Shown here: piece after piece, positions 23,996-32,257 of the stretch
Layout of the letters: each line of letters begins with the position of its first letter
Numbering within the stretch: the first letter of the stretch is position 1
From: Bacteroidales bacterium UBA3834
Lineage (GTDB): Bacteria; Bacteroidota; Bacteroidia; Bacteroidales; P3
Reading direction: 5' to 3'
Assembly (NCBI GenBank): GCA_002392965.1
Contig: DGIA01000006.1
Location: forward strand, 141,084 to 205,083
DNA: 64,000 nt
Translations under genes and position numbers: made by a program
Notes under the pieces: model-generated
Databases searched by the model: none
What the model saw: only the letters and a program-made list of their open reading frames with translations
Told to the model about the DNA's origin: nothing

Positions 23996-25024
23996 TTATT
24001 TGTCGATATTCACAAGGTTGTACTTGCGAGTGCCGAGCCCGATGGCTGCGGCGTGCTCGATGGTGTGGAGGCCGTGCTGCTTGTCGATGCGCGCGAGCAG
24101 GTCGGTGGGGTCGTTGGTCGCGGTCACCTTCTGGTTGTTGATGATGTCGATGCAGGCCTGGTCGAGGGCCACGGGGTCGGTGCTGGCCAGGATGCCGTAG
24201 TCCTCCAGCTTCACGGGCTCGGGATGATCCACGCAGTCGCAGTCGATGCTCATGTTGTTCATCACGCTGATATAGATGATGCCCTCCTTCTTGCCGAAGT
24301 AGTCGGTCACCGCCTGTGCGGCTGCCGCCATGCTCTCGAGGAAGCCGTCCTGGTCATCGACATACTTCGTCCAGAGCTTCATCATGTTCAGCTTCTCCAT
24401 GCGGCCGGCCGAGTGGATGTAGGCCTTGCCGTTCTGGCTGGCGCAGCCGATGCTGAGGTTCTTCAGCGCTCCGCCGTAGCCGCCCATGGGGTGCCCCTTG
24501 AAGTGGTTGAGGGCTATCATGAAGTCGTAGTTCTCCATGTGCGAGCCCACGATGTCGCACTTGATATGGGTGGTGTCCTGTACCGGGATGCGCATCTCGC
24601 CCTCCTCGTCCATGATATCGACCTTGAACAGCGGCGTGAAACCATGACGCTCTATCACCTTCCAATGGTTCTCCGAGGTGTTGCGGTCGTCTTTCTTGTT
24701 GAGGGGGCCGCTGGTGTAGGCGGTGTTGCACTCCACGATGGTGCCATCGACCAGCTGCACGAGGTTCTTGATGAGCTCGGGCTTCAGGTAGTTGGGGTTG
24801 CTGCCTTCGCCGGTGGAGATCTTCACGGCCACACGGCCCTTGGCCTCCACACCCAGCGCCTGGTATATCTTCACCAGCGCCTCGGGGCTGATGTCGCGGG
24901 TCACATAGACGGTCGCCTCCTGGCTGTCCTGCACCTGCGGCTGGGCCTGCACCTCGGTTGTCTTCTGCTTGCAGCCGGCAAAGACCAGCACGGCGGCAAA
25001 GAGAGCCAATAATGTCTTTTTCAT
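23996..25024 (-). CDS. DUF362-domain lipoprotein, copy 2
   Basis: A 342-aa lipoprotein (lipobox LVFAGC, Cys18) with a DUF362 domain. It aligns along its length with the protein at 13782: RDISPEAL, GRVAVKISTGE, IVECNTAYTSG, NHFKGHPMGGYGGALKN and NNMSIDCDC are shared. It is the first gene of the second redox operon, with a promoter box at 25061-25068. As in copy 1, no CxxC-type cluster motif is present, so electron carriage by itself is not supported. Confidence 0.86.
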   Translation of the reverse strand: MKKTLLALFAAVLVFAGCKQKTTEVQAQPQVQDSQEATVYVTRDISPEALVKIYQALGVEAKGRVAVKISTGEGSNPNYLKPELIKNLVQLVDGTIVECNTAYTSGPLNKKDDRNTSENHWKVIERHGFTPLFKVDIMDEEGEMRIPVQDTTHIKCDIVGSHMENYDFMIALNHFKGHPMGGYGGALKNLSIGCASQNGKAYIHSAGRMEKLNMMKLWTKYVDDQDGFLESMAAAAQAVTDYFGKKEGIIYISVMNNMSIDCDCVDHPEPVKLEDYGILASTDPVALDQACIDIINNQKVTATNDPTDLLARIDKQHGLHTIEHAAAIGLGTRKYNLVNIDK

Positions 25025-25060
25025 TGTGTTATAGTTTTATACCATAGATTATTCTATCTG

Positions 25061-25068
25061 CAAATTTA
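25061..25068 (-). promoter_or_regulatory. Promoter of the second redox operon
   Basis: TAAATTTG on the reverse strand, 37 nt upstream of the DUF362 start. Confidence 0.65.
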
Positions 25069-25573
25069 CACAAAAAAAACCGATTGTATATCATCTCATG
25101 AAAAAAAAAACGCCCCGCCCCTTCCTGAAGCGGCCCCTCTCCCAGGGGGCGGATGAACCACAAAAAACGTAGAATTCCCGACAGCCCTGATCCCCCCATA
25201 TATTCTTCATAGAAGAATATATAAATCAACGAGTTACATTCTACACCAACCCCGTACTGTCGCTATAGCAAGTCTATACCAACCCTATACCAACTCTATT
25301 GTACCTAAGTAATACCCTGGTAATCACAAGGTAGTAACGTAGTGCCACCCAAGTGGAACCAAGGCAAAAACCTGGTAATCACCTAGTAGCATTTTAGCAT
25401 TTTCCACTTCCCCGACACCTCCCCTGCACCACCCCAACACCACCCCGATACCTTGTCTGCACCTGACCAATGCCTGATACACACCTCCCCTATAGCTGAT
25501 CATACTGTTGTTGCAGCGGCGGCAATCCCGTGCCTCGGACGAACATTTATTTTGCCGTTTCAAAAAGATTGCG
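25069..25573. other. 500-bp intergenic region with short repeats
   Basis: No gene supported. It holds a 10-A tract followed by CGCCCCGCCCC (25098-25120), a run of near-repeats (TATACCAACCCTATACCAACT at about 25273), the 12-bp direct repeat CCTGGTAATCAC at 25316-25327 and 25371-25382, and a stretch of CACC-rich sequence (25410-25490). Confidence 0.5.
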
Positions 25574-25581
25574 TACCTTTG
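25574..25581 (+). promoter_or_regulatory. Promoter of the HAD hydrolase gene
   Basis: TACCTTTG, 26 nt upstream of ATG 25608. This places the true start downstream of the longest open frame. Confidence 0.75.
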
Positions 25582-25607
25582 CACATCGAATTGTAAAGCT
25601 ACTGCCT

Positions 25608-26459
25608 ATGGCAACCAAGAAGAAGATAGATGTGGCGCTGATCTATGATTTCGACGGGACGCTCTCGCCGGGCAACATGCAGGAATTCGGCTTTGTGCAG
25701 GCGATAGGCAAGAACCCCGACGCCTTCTGGCGGAAGACCGTCGAGATGGCCACCGGCAACGACGCCAGCGGGATACTGTGCTATATGTACCTGATGCTGC
25801 AGGAGGCGAAAGCCTGCGGCATCTCGCTGAAGCGCGACTCGTTCCGCAAGTTCGGCTCGCAGGTCGAGCTCTTCAAGGGCGTCGAGGAGTGGTTCGGGCT
25901 CATCAACCGGTACGGCCAGACGCGCGGGATAAACATCAAGCACTACATCAACTCCTCGGGGTTGAAGGAGATGATTGAGGGCACCCCGATAGCCAAGCGC
26001 TTCGAGAAAATCTACGCCTGCTCGTTCCTCTACAACGTCGATGGCGTCGCCTACTGGCCCGCTGTGGCGGTGGATTACACCACCAAGACGCAGTTCCTCT
26101 TCAAGATCAACAAGGGGATACCGGAGATAAGCGACAACAAGAGGATCAACGAGTTTGTGGCCAAAGAGGACCGTCCCATCCCTTTCGAGCGGATGATATA
26201 CATGGGCGACGGGGAGACGGACGTTCCCTGCATGAGCGTCGTCAAGGAGCAGGGCGGCCACTCCATCGCCGTTTATGGCGACCGCAAGAAGAAGGCGGTG
26301 GCCGAACGCCTGATAAGGGAGAATCGCGTGAACTTCCTCTGCAAGGCCGACTACACAGAGGGCTCGGAGATACACACCACCGTGAAGCTCATCCTCGACA
26401 AGATACGCGCCGACTATGACTTCGAGCAACACCTACTGTCGCAACATTCAAATATTTAA
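25608..26459 (+). CDS. HAD-family hydrolase
   Basis: A 283-aa protein with the HAD motif I DFDGTL (VALIYDFDGTLSPG, about 9-22), a motif II Ser in HYINSSGLKEMIEG, and motif IV MGDGETDVPCM. The cap region after motif I is helical. It is closest in design to phosphoserine-phosphatase-like HAD enzymes, but the substrate is unknown. The upstream 26 codons in frame are excluded because they overlap the promoter. A weak hairpin (GCCGC-GCGGC) follows near 26495-26511. Confidence 0.88.
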   Translation: MATKKKIDVALIYDFDGTLSPGNMQEFGFVQAIGKNPDAFWRKTVEMATGNDASGILCYMYLMLQEAKACGISLKRDSFRKFGSQVELFKGVEEWFGLINRYGQTRGINIKHYINSSGLKEMIEGTPIAKRFEKIYACSFLYNVDGVAYWPAVAVDYTTKTQFLFKINKGIPEISDNKRINEFVAKEDRPIPFERMIYMGDGETDVPCMSVVKEQGGHSIAVYGDRKKKAVAERLIRENRVNFLCKADYTEGSEIHTTVKLILDKIRADYDFEQHLLSQHSNI

Positions 26460-26654
26460 TTGTTTACTGCCTAATACTCGATTATTACGTAGCGCCGCTT
26501 TGTTGGCGGCTTTGGGGAGCAGTTGAAGGGTGGGATGTTCGATTTTTTAGTGGACACCGCCGATTATTGCTTGCAAAAGGCGTTTGTGACATTTTTTTAT
26601 TATTTGTAAAACAATATTTTGCAATTTTTATTTGGAATTTTTAATATTATTCCA

Positions 26655-26662
26655 TAAATTTG
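26655..26662 (+). promoter_or_regulatory. Promoter of the small PH-like gene
   Basis: TAAATTTG, 27 nt upstream of ATG 26690. Confidence 0.65.
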
Positions 26663-26689
26663 CACATCTGTTTTTTGAAGCCTGAACGT

Positions 26690-27031
26690 ATGAGATACGA
26701 AGCCACATCGACAGAGGCTGCATTGGCCGCCAACGGTCGTATCGCCGACGCTGTTACCCCTTGGCATCTTATTGTCGACACCGATGCGGAGACGGTCACC
26801 GTGCGCAAGCGCAACAAATATCTGATTGGCGTGGACGAGGAGGTGCTTTCGTTTCGTTTTATCCGCAACATCCGCATCGACACCCATCTCATTGGCGCCG
26901 ACATCACAATACAGGCGGTAGGTGGCTCGGTGACGGCCTACTGTCTGAGCAAGAGCGACTGCAAGCGCATCAAACAGATGCTTATGGAATACAACGGCTC
27001 GCAGAAAGTGCGAGAAGGATTTTTGATATAA
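26690..27031 (+). CDS. Small hypothetical protein, PH-domain-like
   Basis: A 113-aa protein from ATG 26690 (MRYEATSTEAALAANGRIAD). The alternation of short strands (HLIVDTDAETVTVRKRNKY, FRFIRNIRIDTHLIGADITI) ending in a C-terminal helix (DCKRIKQMLMEY) suggests a bacterial PH-like fold; this is a fold guess, not a family match. No signal peptide or membrane segment. It has its own promoter and is followed by another promoter at 27069, so it is probably monocistronic. Confidence 0.6.
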   Translation: MRYEATSTEAALAANGRIADAVTPWHLIVDTDAETVTVRKRNKYLIGVDEEVLSFRFIRNIRIDTHLIGADITIQAVGGSVTAYCLSKSDCKRIKQMLMEYNGSQKVREGFLI

Positions 27032-27068
27032 AAGAAGTCGTTTTAACATTTAAGTCGAAAATAAAACG

Positions 27069-27076
27069 TATATTTG
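27069..27076 (+). promoter_or_regulatory. Promoter upstream of a frameshifted small gene
   Basis: TATATTTG, 21 nt upstream of ATG 27098. Confidence 0.65.
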
Positions 27077-27097
27077 CGCATCTAATAATACAAAAAT

Positions 27098-27224
27098 ATG
27101 GCAAAAGAACTGACATTCACCCTTGGTGGCACCGACTATGCGGCGGCGCCTCAAAGTCGACCCCGACGGAACCGTCCATCGTTTGATGGATTCTACGGAA
27201 TATTATGAGGGGTTGGAGGACTGA
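27098..27224 (+). pseudogene. Frameshifted small gene
   Basis: From ATG 27098 the frame reads MAKELTFTLGGTDYAAAP, then an unconvincing Arg/Pro-rich stretch to a stop at 27206. A neighbouring frame takes over near 27150 with KVDPDGTVHRLMDSTEYYE and ends at TGA 27222-27224. The join suggests a small gene broken by a frameshift or internal deletion around 27140-27155. It keeps a good promoter, so the transcript may still serve the two genes downstream. Confidence 0.55.
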
Positions 27225-27298
27225 ATTATTAATGAAGGAAACAGGAGGAAGCCGAAAATCCTGAAAGAGAGTAGGCTGAATTAAAAACAAATAATATT

Positions 27299-27487
27299 AT
27301 GGGTTTAAATGTAATTAAAGTTCGTTTCAAATATCAGGTTGCTGATATTCCCAAAGGACTTGAGGTTCAAGTCCCAACTCAACAGAGTTCTATGCCCACT
27401 GATTCAGATTTCAAAAAAGTATTAAATGCAATGGGTTTTAGAGCTAATGCCAGTGGTTTGGGACATTATTGTGAAAGAATAGATTAA
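27299..27487 (+). CDS. Small hypothetical protein
   Basis: A 62-aa protein (MGLNVIKVRFKYQVADIPKG, then SDFKKVLNAMGFRANASG). It is soluble and unrecognised. It ends 8 nt before the DUF2779 gene, which suggests co-transcription. Length and composition are compatible with a real small gene. Confidence 0.5.
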   Translation: MGLNVIKVRFKYQVADIPKGLEVQVPTQQSSMPTDSDFKKVLNAMGFRANASGLGHYCERID

Positions 27488-27495
27488 TTTTATTT

Positions 27496-29028
27496 ATGAA
27501 CCTCTCCAAATCTCGGTACACGGCTTATTGCCAGTGTCCGAAGAACCTGTGGCTCGGGGTCTACCGTCCCGAGGAGAAGGACGATGTGGACCCCGCCGCA
27601 CAGGCGCGTTTTGAAAAAGGTACCGAGGTGGGGGAACTGGCCAAACGTCTGTTCCCTAACACCGTTGACGTTACCACCCATACGGCTGATGGTTCACTCG
27701 ACCTCGCCGCCATGATTGAGAAAACGCGCCAGTTGATGGCCGATGGGATACCTGTGATAGCCGAAGCGGCCTTCTCGCACGACGGCTGTTACTGCGCCGT
27801 TGACCTGTTGCGCCGCGAAGGCGACGGTTGGGCTATCTATGAGGTGAAGAGCACCGGTACCAAGGATGATAACGGGAACCAGGAAAAACTTGACAAGTAC
27901 CTGCCCGACATCGCCTATCAGACAGGGGTCTTGCAACAATGCGGCGTCAATGTGACAGGTATCAACCTCGTGTGCCTCAACAGCGACTATGTGCGTCATG
28001 GAGCCTTGGATATCCAGCAACTGTTCGTCATCAACGACATGCGCGAAGTTGTGCAGGACGAGCTGGCGAAAGTGCTACTCTGTGTGCCTACGGCGCTGAA
28101 ATTGCTGTCGCAGGAGGAGGAACCCGACATGGACCTCTCCGACAACTGCAACAAGCCTTACCGTTGCGCCTTCCTCCAGCATTGTATGCAACAGCACGGC
28201 ATCCCGACAGAGGAGCCTACGGTGTTTGACCTTTACGGCATGTGGTTCTCCAAGAAGGTGGAGAACTACCGCGCCGGACGTATCACACTGGCCGACATGC
28301 GGGAACAAAAACTCACGCCCATCCAGCAGATGCAGATAGAATGCACCCTGGCGAACAAGGAGTATATCAACCGCGAGGGCATCCGTCGCTTCCTCGACGG
28401 GCTGACCTATCCGCTCTATTTCCTCGACTTCGAGACGATGCAGGATGCCGTGCCACAGTATGACGGCACGCATCCCTACCAGCAGGTGCCATTCCAATAC
28501 TCCCTGCATATCAAGAAAAGTGCCGACGCTCCCTTCGAGCACCGCGAGTTTCTCGCCCCCAGCGACGGCAGCGACCCGCGTCGCGCGCTGGCTGAACAGC
28601 TGTGCGACGACATCCCCTGCGATGTTTGCTCGCTGGCATACAACATGGCTTTTGAGAGAATGGTCATCAAGTCCCTTGCCGGCTCCTACCCCGACTTGGC
28701 AGGGCACCTGATGAACATCCACGCCAATATGAAGGATTTGCTCGTGCCGTTCCGCGAGGGCAATTACTATGTGCCCGCCATGAATGGCTCGTTCAGTATA
28801 AAAAAGGTATTGCCCGCTCTCTTCCCCGGCGACCCCGAACTGGATTACCACAGTCTCGACGATCGTTGTCAGAACGGTGGCGACGCCATGACTATTTTTC
28901 CCCGCATCAAGGACATGCCGCCCAACGAAGCTGCCGCCAGCCGTGAGGCTTTGCTTCGCTATTGCGAACTCGACACCTGGGCGATGGTCAAAATCTGGGA
29001 GAAACTGATTGAAGTGTCAATGTCTTAA
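27496..29028 (+). CDS. DUF2779 protein: Cas4-like nuclease joined to a DEDD-type exonuclease
   Basis: A 510-aa protein. The N-terminal part resembles Cas4/RecB nucleases: cysteines C12 and C14 (YCQCPKNLWL), D103, E116 and K118 (AVDLLRREGDG, IYEVKST), and a later cysteine group (CNKPYRCAFLQHC, about 215-228) that could complete a [4Fe-4S] cluster. The C-terminal part (about 305-500) is an RNase H-like exonuclease: YFLDFETMQDAVPQ, YNMAFERMVIKSLA, and RYCELDTWAM. This is the DUF2779 architecture. GC content is like the core genes, unlike the next gene, which overlaps its stop by one base. Confidence 0.85.
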   Translation: MNLSKSRYTAYCQCPKNLWLGVYRPEEKDDVDPAAQARFEKGTEVGELAKRLFPNTVDVTTHTADGSLDLAAMIEKTRQLMADGIPVIAEAAFSHDGCYCAVDLLRREGDGWAIYEVKSTGTKDDNGNQEKLDKYLPDIAYQTGVLQQCGVNVTGINLVCLNSDYVRHGALDIQQLFVINDMREVVQDELAKVLLCVPTALKLLSQEEEPDMDLSDNCNKPYRCAFLQHCMQQHGIPTEEPTVFDLYGMWFSKKVENYRAGRITLADMREQKLTPIQQMQIECTLANKEYINREGIRRFLDGLTYPLYFLDFETMQDAVPQYDGTHPYQQVPFQYSLHIKKSADAPFEHREFLAPSDGSDPRRALAEQLCDDIPCDVCSLAYNMAFERMVIKSLAGSYPDLAGHLMNIHANMKDLLVPFREGNYYVPAMNGSFSIKKVLPALFPGDPELDYHSLDDRCQNGGDAMTIFPRIKDMPPNEAAASREALLRYCELDTWAMVKIWEKLIEVSMS

Positions 29029-30155
29029 TGAAAATTTATATGGATAATATTAGATTACAAGAACTGGAGAAATCCCCGATGTTCCAATTGTCATTGGGCT
29101 CAAAAGAATTGTTCCATTCCAACTTTCTGTATTGGCTTTGGAAAGCAGAACCAGATGCCTTTTGGAAAATAATGGAACAATTCGATATTAGAATAAGTGA
29201 TAAAGATTCCTTGGAAGTCAAGAGAGAATGGAAACACTTCGATCTTAGTATTGTACATGTACATAAAAAGAAGGATACTGTTGTTATTGATGATGTCCTC
29301 GCCATTATAGAGAACAAGGTAAAGAGTGTACCTCGAGAAGACCAGCTGGAGAAATATAGTAAAACAATCGCAGCTATCGATAAAAATGGGTGTAAAAAAA
29401 TTTTATTGTCTCTTATAGAACCTGATTGGGGCAAAACAAAAGATTGGGTCAACTACACATATGAAAAATATAAAGATATTATAAAACAGATAGTAGATAG
29501 TTCAATCGTCGGTGATACCTACAATCAGTCTATAATTACAGATTATTATAACATGATTGAGGCGTTGGTGACTTTTAAGAAAGAATGGATACATGAAAGA
29601 TTTGCCAGTATGCGGTACTTGGATATCTTTGATAACCCATCCATTAATGACTATAAAGAGCTGCGCATAAATGACTTGCGTCATAAAATCATCTATTCCA
29701 AGATGTTCGCTGAATTGAAAGAAAAACTCGATATTGAGTCCGAAACAGTAGTGGGAACTACAAAAGAAATCTTTGAAAAGAGACACAACTTGACTATAGG
29801 ATACGGTATGACAAATGCCACAGGATTGATTGAGGCAAAAGTAAGAATTAATGATAAATATTTATTAGGAATACAGATTCAGGGAAATCAGTATAGGCAC
29901 TTTATAGAATTCTCCAGTTCCAAAAATGTAAAAGAACTTAAACCGGAAGAATTTCAGGGTCTGTTTGGCTGTGTTAAAAATTTTAAAATCCGCAATAAAG
30001 AGACATGTTCGTATAAAAACAATGAAGGGGAAAAGACTTTTCAGTATGTTTACCGACGCATCGGAGAGGATGAGACCATTGAAGAGGTTGTCAATAATAT
30101 AGTTGATGATGTAAAATTTTTAATTGATCGTAAACCATATTTAACAACTCTTTAA
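29028..30155 (+). CDS. PD-(D/E)XK nuclease family protein
   Basis: A 375-aa protein. The nuclease core is near residues 65-110: D72 in HFDLSIVHV, E95-N-K97 in LAIIENKVKSV, and Q106 with Y110 in REDQLEKY. The rest is AT-rich, helical and unrecognised. The ATG shares a base with the DUF2779 stop; a second Met (29040) is possible. The clear drop in GC relative to the gene it is coupled to suggests it was acquired separately. Possibly a partner of the DUF2779 nuclease in DNA processing or defence, by position only. Confidence 0.78.
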   Translation: MKIYMDNIRLQELEKSPMFQLSLGSKELFHSNFLYWLWKAEPDAFWKIMEQFDIRISDKDSLEVKREWKHFDLSIVHVHKKKDTVVIDDVLAIIENKVKSVPREDQLEKYSKTIAAIDKNGCKKILLSLIEPDWGKTKDWVNYTYEKYKDIIKQIVDSSIVGDTYNQSIITDYYNMIEALVTFKKEWIHERFASMRYLDIFDNPSINDYKELRINDLRHKIIYSKMFAELKEKLDIESETVVGTTKEIFEKRHNLTIGYGMTNATGLIEAKVRINDKYLLGIQIQGNQYRHFIEFSSSKNVKELKPEEFQGLFGCVKNFKIRNKETCSYKNNEGEKTFQYVYRRIGEDETIEEVVNNIVDDVKFLIDRKPYLTTL

Positions 30156-30171
30156 CATTTAATTTGAAGAT

Positions 30172-30213
30172 AATGCTTATATTTGCGATGTGACAATCAA
30201 AAATATAAGCATT
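30172..30213 (+). promoter_or_regulatory. Perfect inverted repeat spanning promoter and leader of the LRR gene
   Basis: AATGCTTATATTT (30172-30184) is the exact complement of AAATATAAGCATT (30201-30213). The left arm contains the -7 box TATATTTG (30178-30185) and the right arm ends just before ATG 30214. It may be an operator, or a hairpin in the mRNA that hides the start. Confidence 0.65.
30178..30185 (+). promoter_or_regulatory. Promoter of the LRR gene
   Basis: TATATTTG, 28 nt upstream of ATG 30214, inside the left arm of the inverted repeat. Confidence 0.65.
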
Positions 30214-30816
30214 ATGGTTATTCATCAAGACAATCTCGCGTTCAGCGTAATTAACGACAATGAAGTAAAAGTCTTGCATCTCTACCCGCGCATGAGCGAA
30301 GTGACGCGTCTCGTCATACCGCCGCATGTGCAAGGTTACCGCGTCTCCGTCATCGCGAAGAAAGCTTTCTACGAGTGCACCAAGCTGCGCCGTGTGACAC
30401 TGCCGTCGTCGCTTCGCAGCATCGAAGCTGAGTGTTTCGGCTTGTGCAGCAAACTAGAAGAGATCAACCTCCCCGACAGCATCACCCATATCGGTAAAGG
30501 TGCTTTCGAGGGTACGCTCGCATTGAAGAAAGTCTCGCTGCCCCGCAACCTCGCCACGCTGCCCGAAGCGTTATTCTACGACAGCGCCGTGAGCGAAGTG
30601 ACGCTGCCCGAAAACATCACCGAAATCCCCACCGCCTGCTTCTACGACTGCCGCAACCTGCGCCGCATCGTGCTGCCCGCCAGCGTCAACCGAGTAGCAA
30701 AAGACGCGTTTCATTACTGCGTGAATCTCAATGTAATTGTTGCTCCCGAAACCATCGACCATGTCGATATCTTCGACGGTGAAAAAGAGTGCGTAATAAG
30801 AACCACTAATGCCTAA
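30214..30816 (+). CDS. Leucine-rich-repeat protein (BspA/LRR_5 type)
   Basis: A 200-aa protein built of about five LRR_5 repeats of 23 residues (for example AFYECTKLRRVTLPSSLRSI, CFGLCSKLEEINLPDSITHI, CFYDCRNLRRIVLPASVNRV). No signal peptide is present, which is unusual because most BspA-like proteins are surface-exposed; this one should stay in the cytosol. Start ATG 30214 follows the inverted repeat; an in-frame alternative start at 30190 lies inside the leader. It leads a run with the Api92-like and nucleotidase genes. Confidence 0.85.
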   Translation: MVIHQDNLAFSVINDNEVKVLHLYPRMSEVTRLVIPPHVQGYRVSVIAKKAFYECTKLRRVTLPSSLRSIEAECFGLCSKLEEINLPDSITHIGKGAFEGTLALKKVSLPRNLATLPEALFYDSAVSEVTLPENITEIPTACFYDCRNLRRIVLPASVNRVAKDAFHYCVNLNVIVAPETIDHVDIFDGEKECVIRTTNA

Positions 30817-30827
30817 ACATTAAGTCT

Positions 30828-31628
30828 ATGCCCAATTACGTATACTCGACAATAGTCTTTCGTGGTACAGCAGAGTCCATCCATAAACTGATAAAAATCG
30901 GATTAGAAAACTCTTGCTTGAATTCCACAGGTGACATGCGTCGAGATTTCGGCTTGTTGGTTAGTGAAGGGAAAACACTTCAGTTGGACGAGCAAAATCA
31001 CAGCATAAAGCTGGAGAAAAGATTGACCGCAAGGACTTTTCTGCCGATTCCTGAAACATTCCTACTTTATGACACCACCAATTATCCAAAGCAATATCCC
31101 GATGCAGTCAAGGAACAGCAGGAAAAGTACGGTGTCGTGGGATGGTACGATTACAACAAGCAAACTTTAGGTGTCAAATGGAACTTCGACCTAACAGAGG
31201 CCGACCTACAACCGATAGAATTAAGTGGCATTTGGATGTTCAGCATGGACACAGAGACGGCATGGGACTATCCCGACCTGTGGCTGGTTAGAATCAAAGA
31301 GATGGTGCCAGAGCTCGATGTCTCTATTCAGGCACTCACAGGCATAGACGATGATGGGGAATTCGCCGAATTCAGCGGATATGTAGAGGACGGCATCGTC
31401 AAAGAAGGACTTTCGCCTATGGCTATAGAACAGAGACGGCTTATGATCGAGGACTTCCATAGAGAATTCCATCCCACGACGCTATCTGTAGCCATCAATG
31501 ACGAGGTGAACAAACGGCATCCCATAATCAAGGAGATGAAAGTAAAAGGCTATCGCCTGGTGGCGCACGACTTCATTGGCAACAACTATAAGAACTATAC
31601 CATGATACTAACCTTCAGCAAAGAATGA
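30828..31628 (+). CDS. Api92-like / DUF1281-type protein
   Basis: A 266-aa protein whose start MPNYVYSTIVFRGTAESI and central VVGWYDYNKQTLGVKW are typical of the ferredoxin-like fold of Api92/YubB-type proteins carried by phages and conjugative elements. Function unknown in all members. It begins 11 nt after the LRR gene and overlaps the nucleotidase gene by 4 nt, so the three are probably co-transcribed. Confidence 0.72.
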   Translation: MPNYVYSTIVFRGTAESIHKLIKIGLENSCLNSTGDMRRDFGLLVSEGKTLQLDEQNHSIKLEKRLTARTFLPIPETFLLYDTTNYPKQYPDAVKEQQEKYGVVGWYDYNKQTLGVKWNFDLTEADLQPIELSGIWMFSMDTETAWDYPDLWLVRIKEMVPELDVSIQALTGIDDDGEFAEFSGYVEDGIVKEGLSPMAIEQRRLMIEDFHREFHPTTLSVAINDEVNKRHPIIKEMKVKGYRLVAHDFIGNNYKNYTMILTFSKE

Positions 31629-32257
31629 AAAAGATACTGTATATTGATATGGACAACGTGCTTGTCGATTTCCAGTCGGGACTCAACAAGGTTGACGATG
31701 CAACGAAACGGGCCTACAAGGGGCATCTGGACGACATTCCCGGCCTCTTTGGACTAATGGAACCGATGCCCGGTGCCATCGAGGCGTTGCACCGGATTGC
31801 CGAGCACTATGACTGCTATATCCTTTCCACTGCTCCATGGGCCAATCCGTCGGCGTGGGCCGACAAGGTGCGGTGGGTGACCACGCACCTAGACGACATA
31901 TTCCACAAGAGACTCATCATAAGTCACCACAAGGAATTGCTCCGAGGGGAGTATCTTGTAGACGACCGCCCCAAAAATGGCGCCAGCGAGTTCAGGGGGA
32001 AGTGGATCCCATTCGGCTCTCCGGAATTCCCCGACTGGGCCGCTGTGGAAGACTACCTGTGTCGCAAGATGATGAAATATAGGGTGGTAGAGGATGGAAA
32101 GGAGTGGTATACGGACGACTACGAGGAGACGGTGCGCGGTTTCGGCTGGTCTATCTGTATGGCTCGCGATGGACAATCCACCCACAGCTTCACCTGTGAG
32201 ATATTCGACAACAAAACAGGCGAGCTGATGCATAGGGAAGAGTATAAAGGGGTTTAA
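31625..32257 (+). CDS. 5'-nucleotidase, NT5C type (HAD superfamily)
   Basis: A 210-aa protein with HAD motif I DMDNVLVDF (about 7-15), motif II STAPW (about 68-72) and motif IV DDRPKNGASEF (about 117-127). Residues 1-150 cover the usual NT5C length; residues about 150-210 (YRVVEDGKEWYTDDYEETVR onward) are an extra domain of unknown role. By family it dephosphorylates deoxynucleoside monophosphates. The ATGA overlap with the Api92-like gene shows coupling. An array of short TTTAAG-type repeats starts at its stop codon. Confidence 0.85.
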   Translation: MKKILYIDMDNVLVDFQSGLNKVDDATKRAYKGHLDDIPGLFGLMEPMPGAIEALHRIAEHYDCYILSTAPWANPSAWADKVRWVTTHLDDIFHKRLIISHHKELLRGEYLVDDRPKNGASEFRGKWIPFGSPEFPDWAAVEDYLCRKMMKYRVVEDGKEWYTDDYEETVRGFGWSICMARDGQSTHSFTCEIFDNKTGELMHREEYKGV

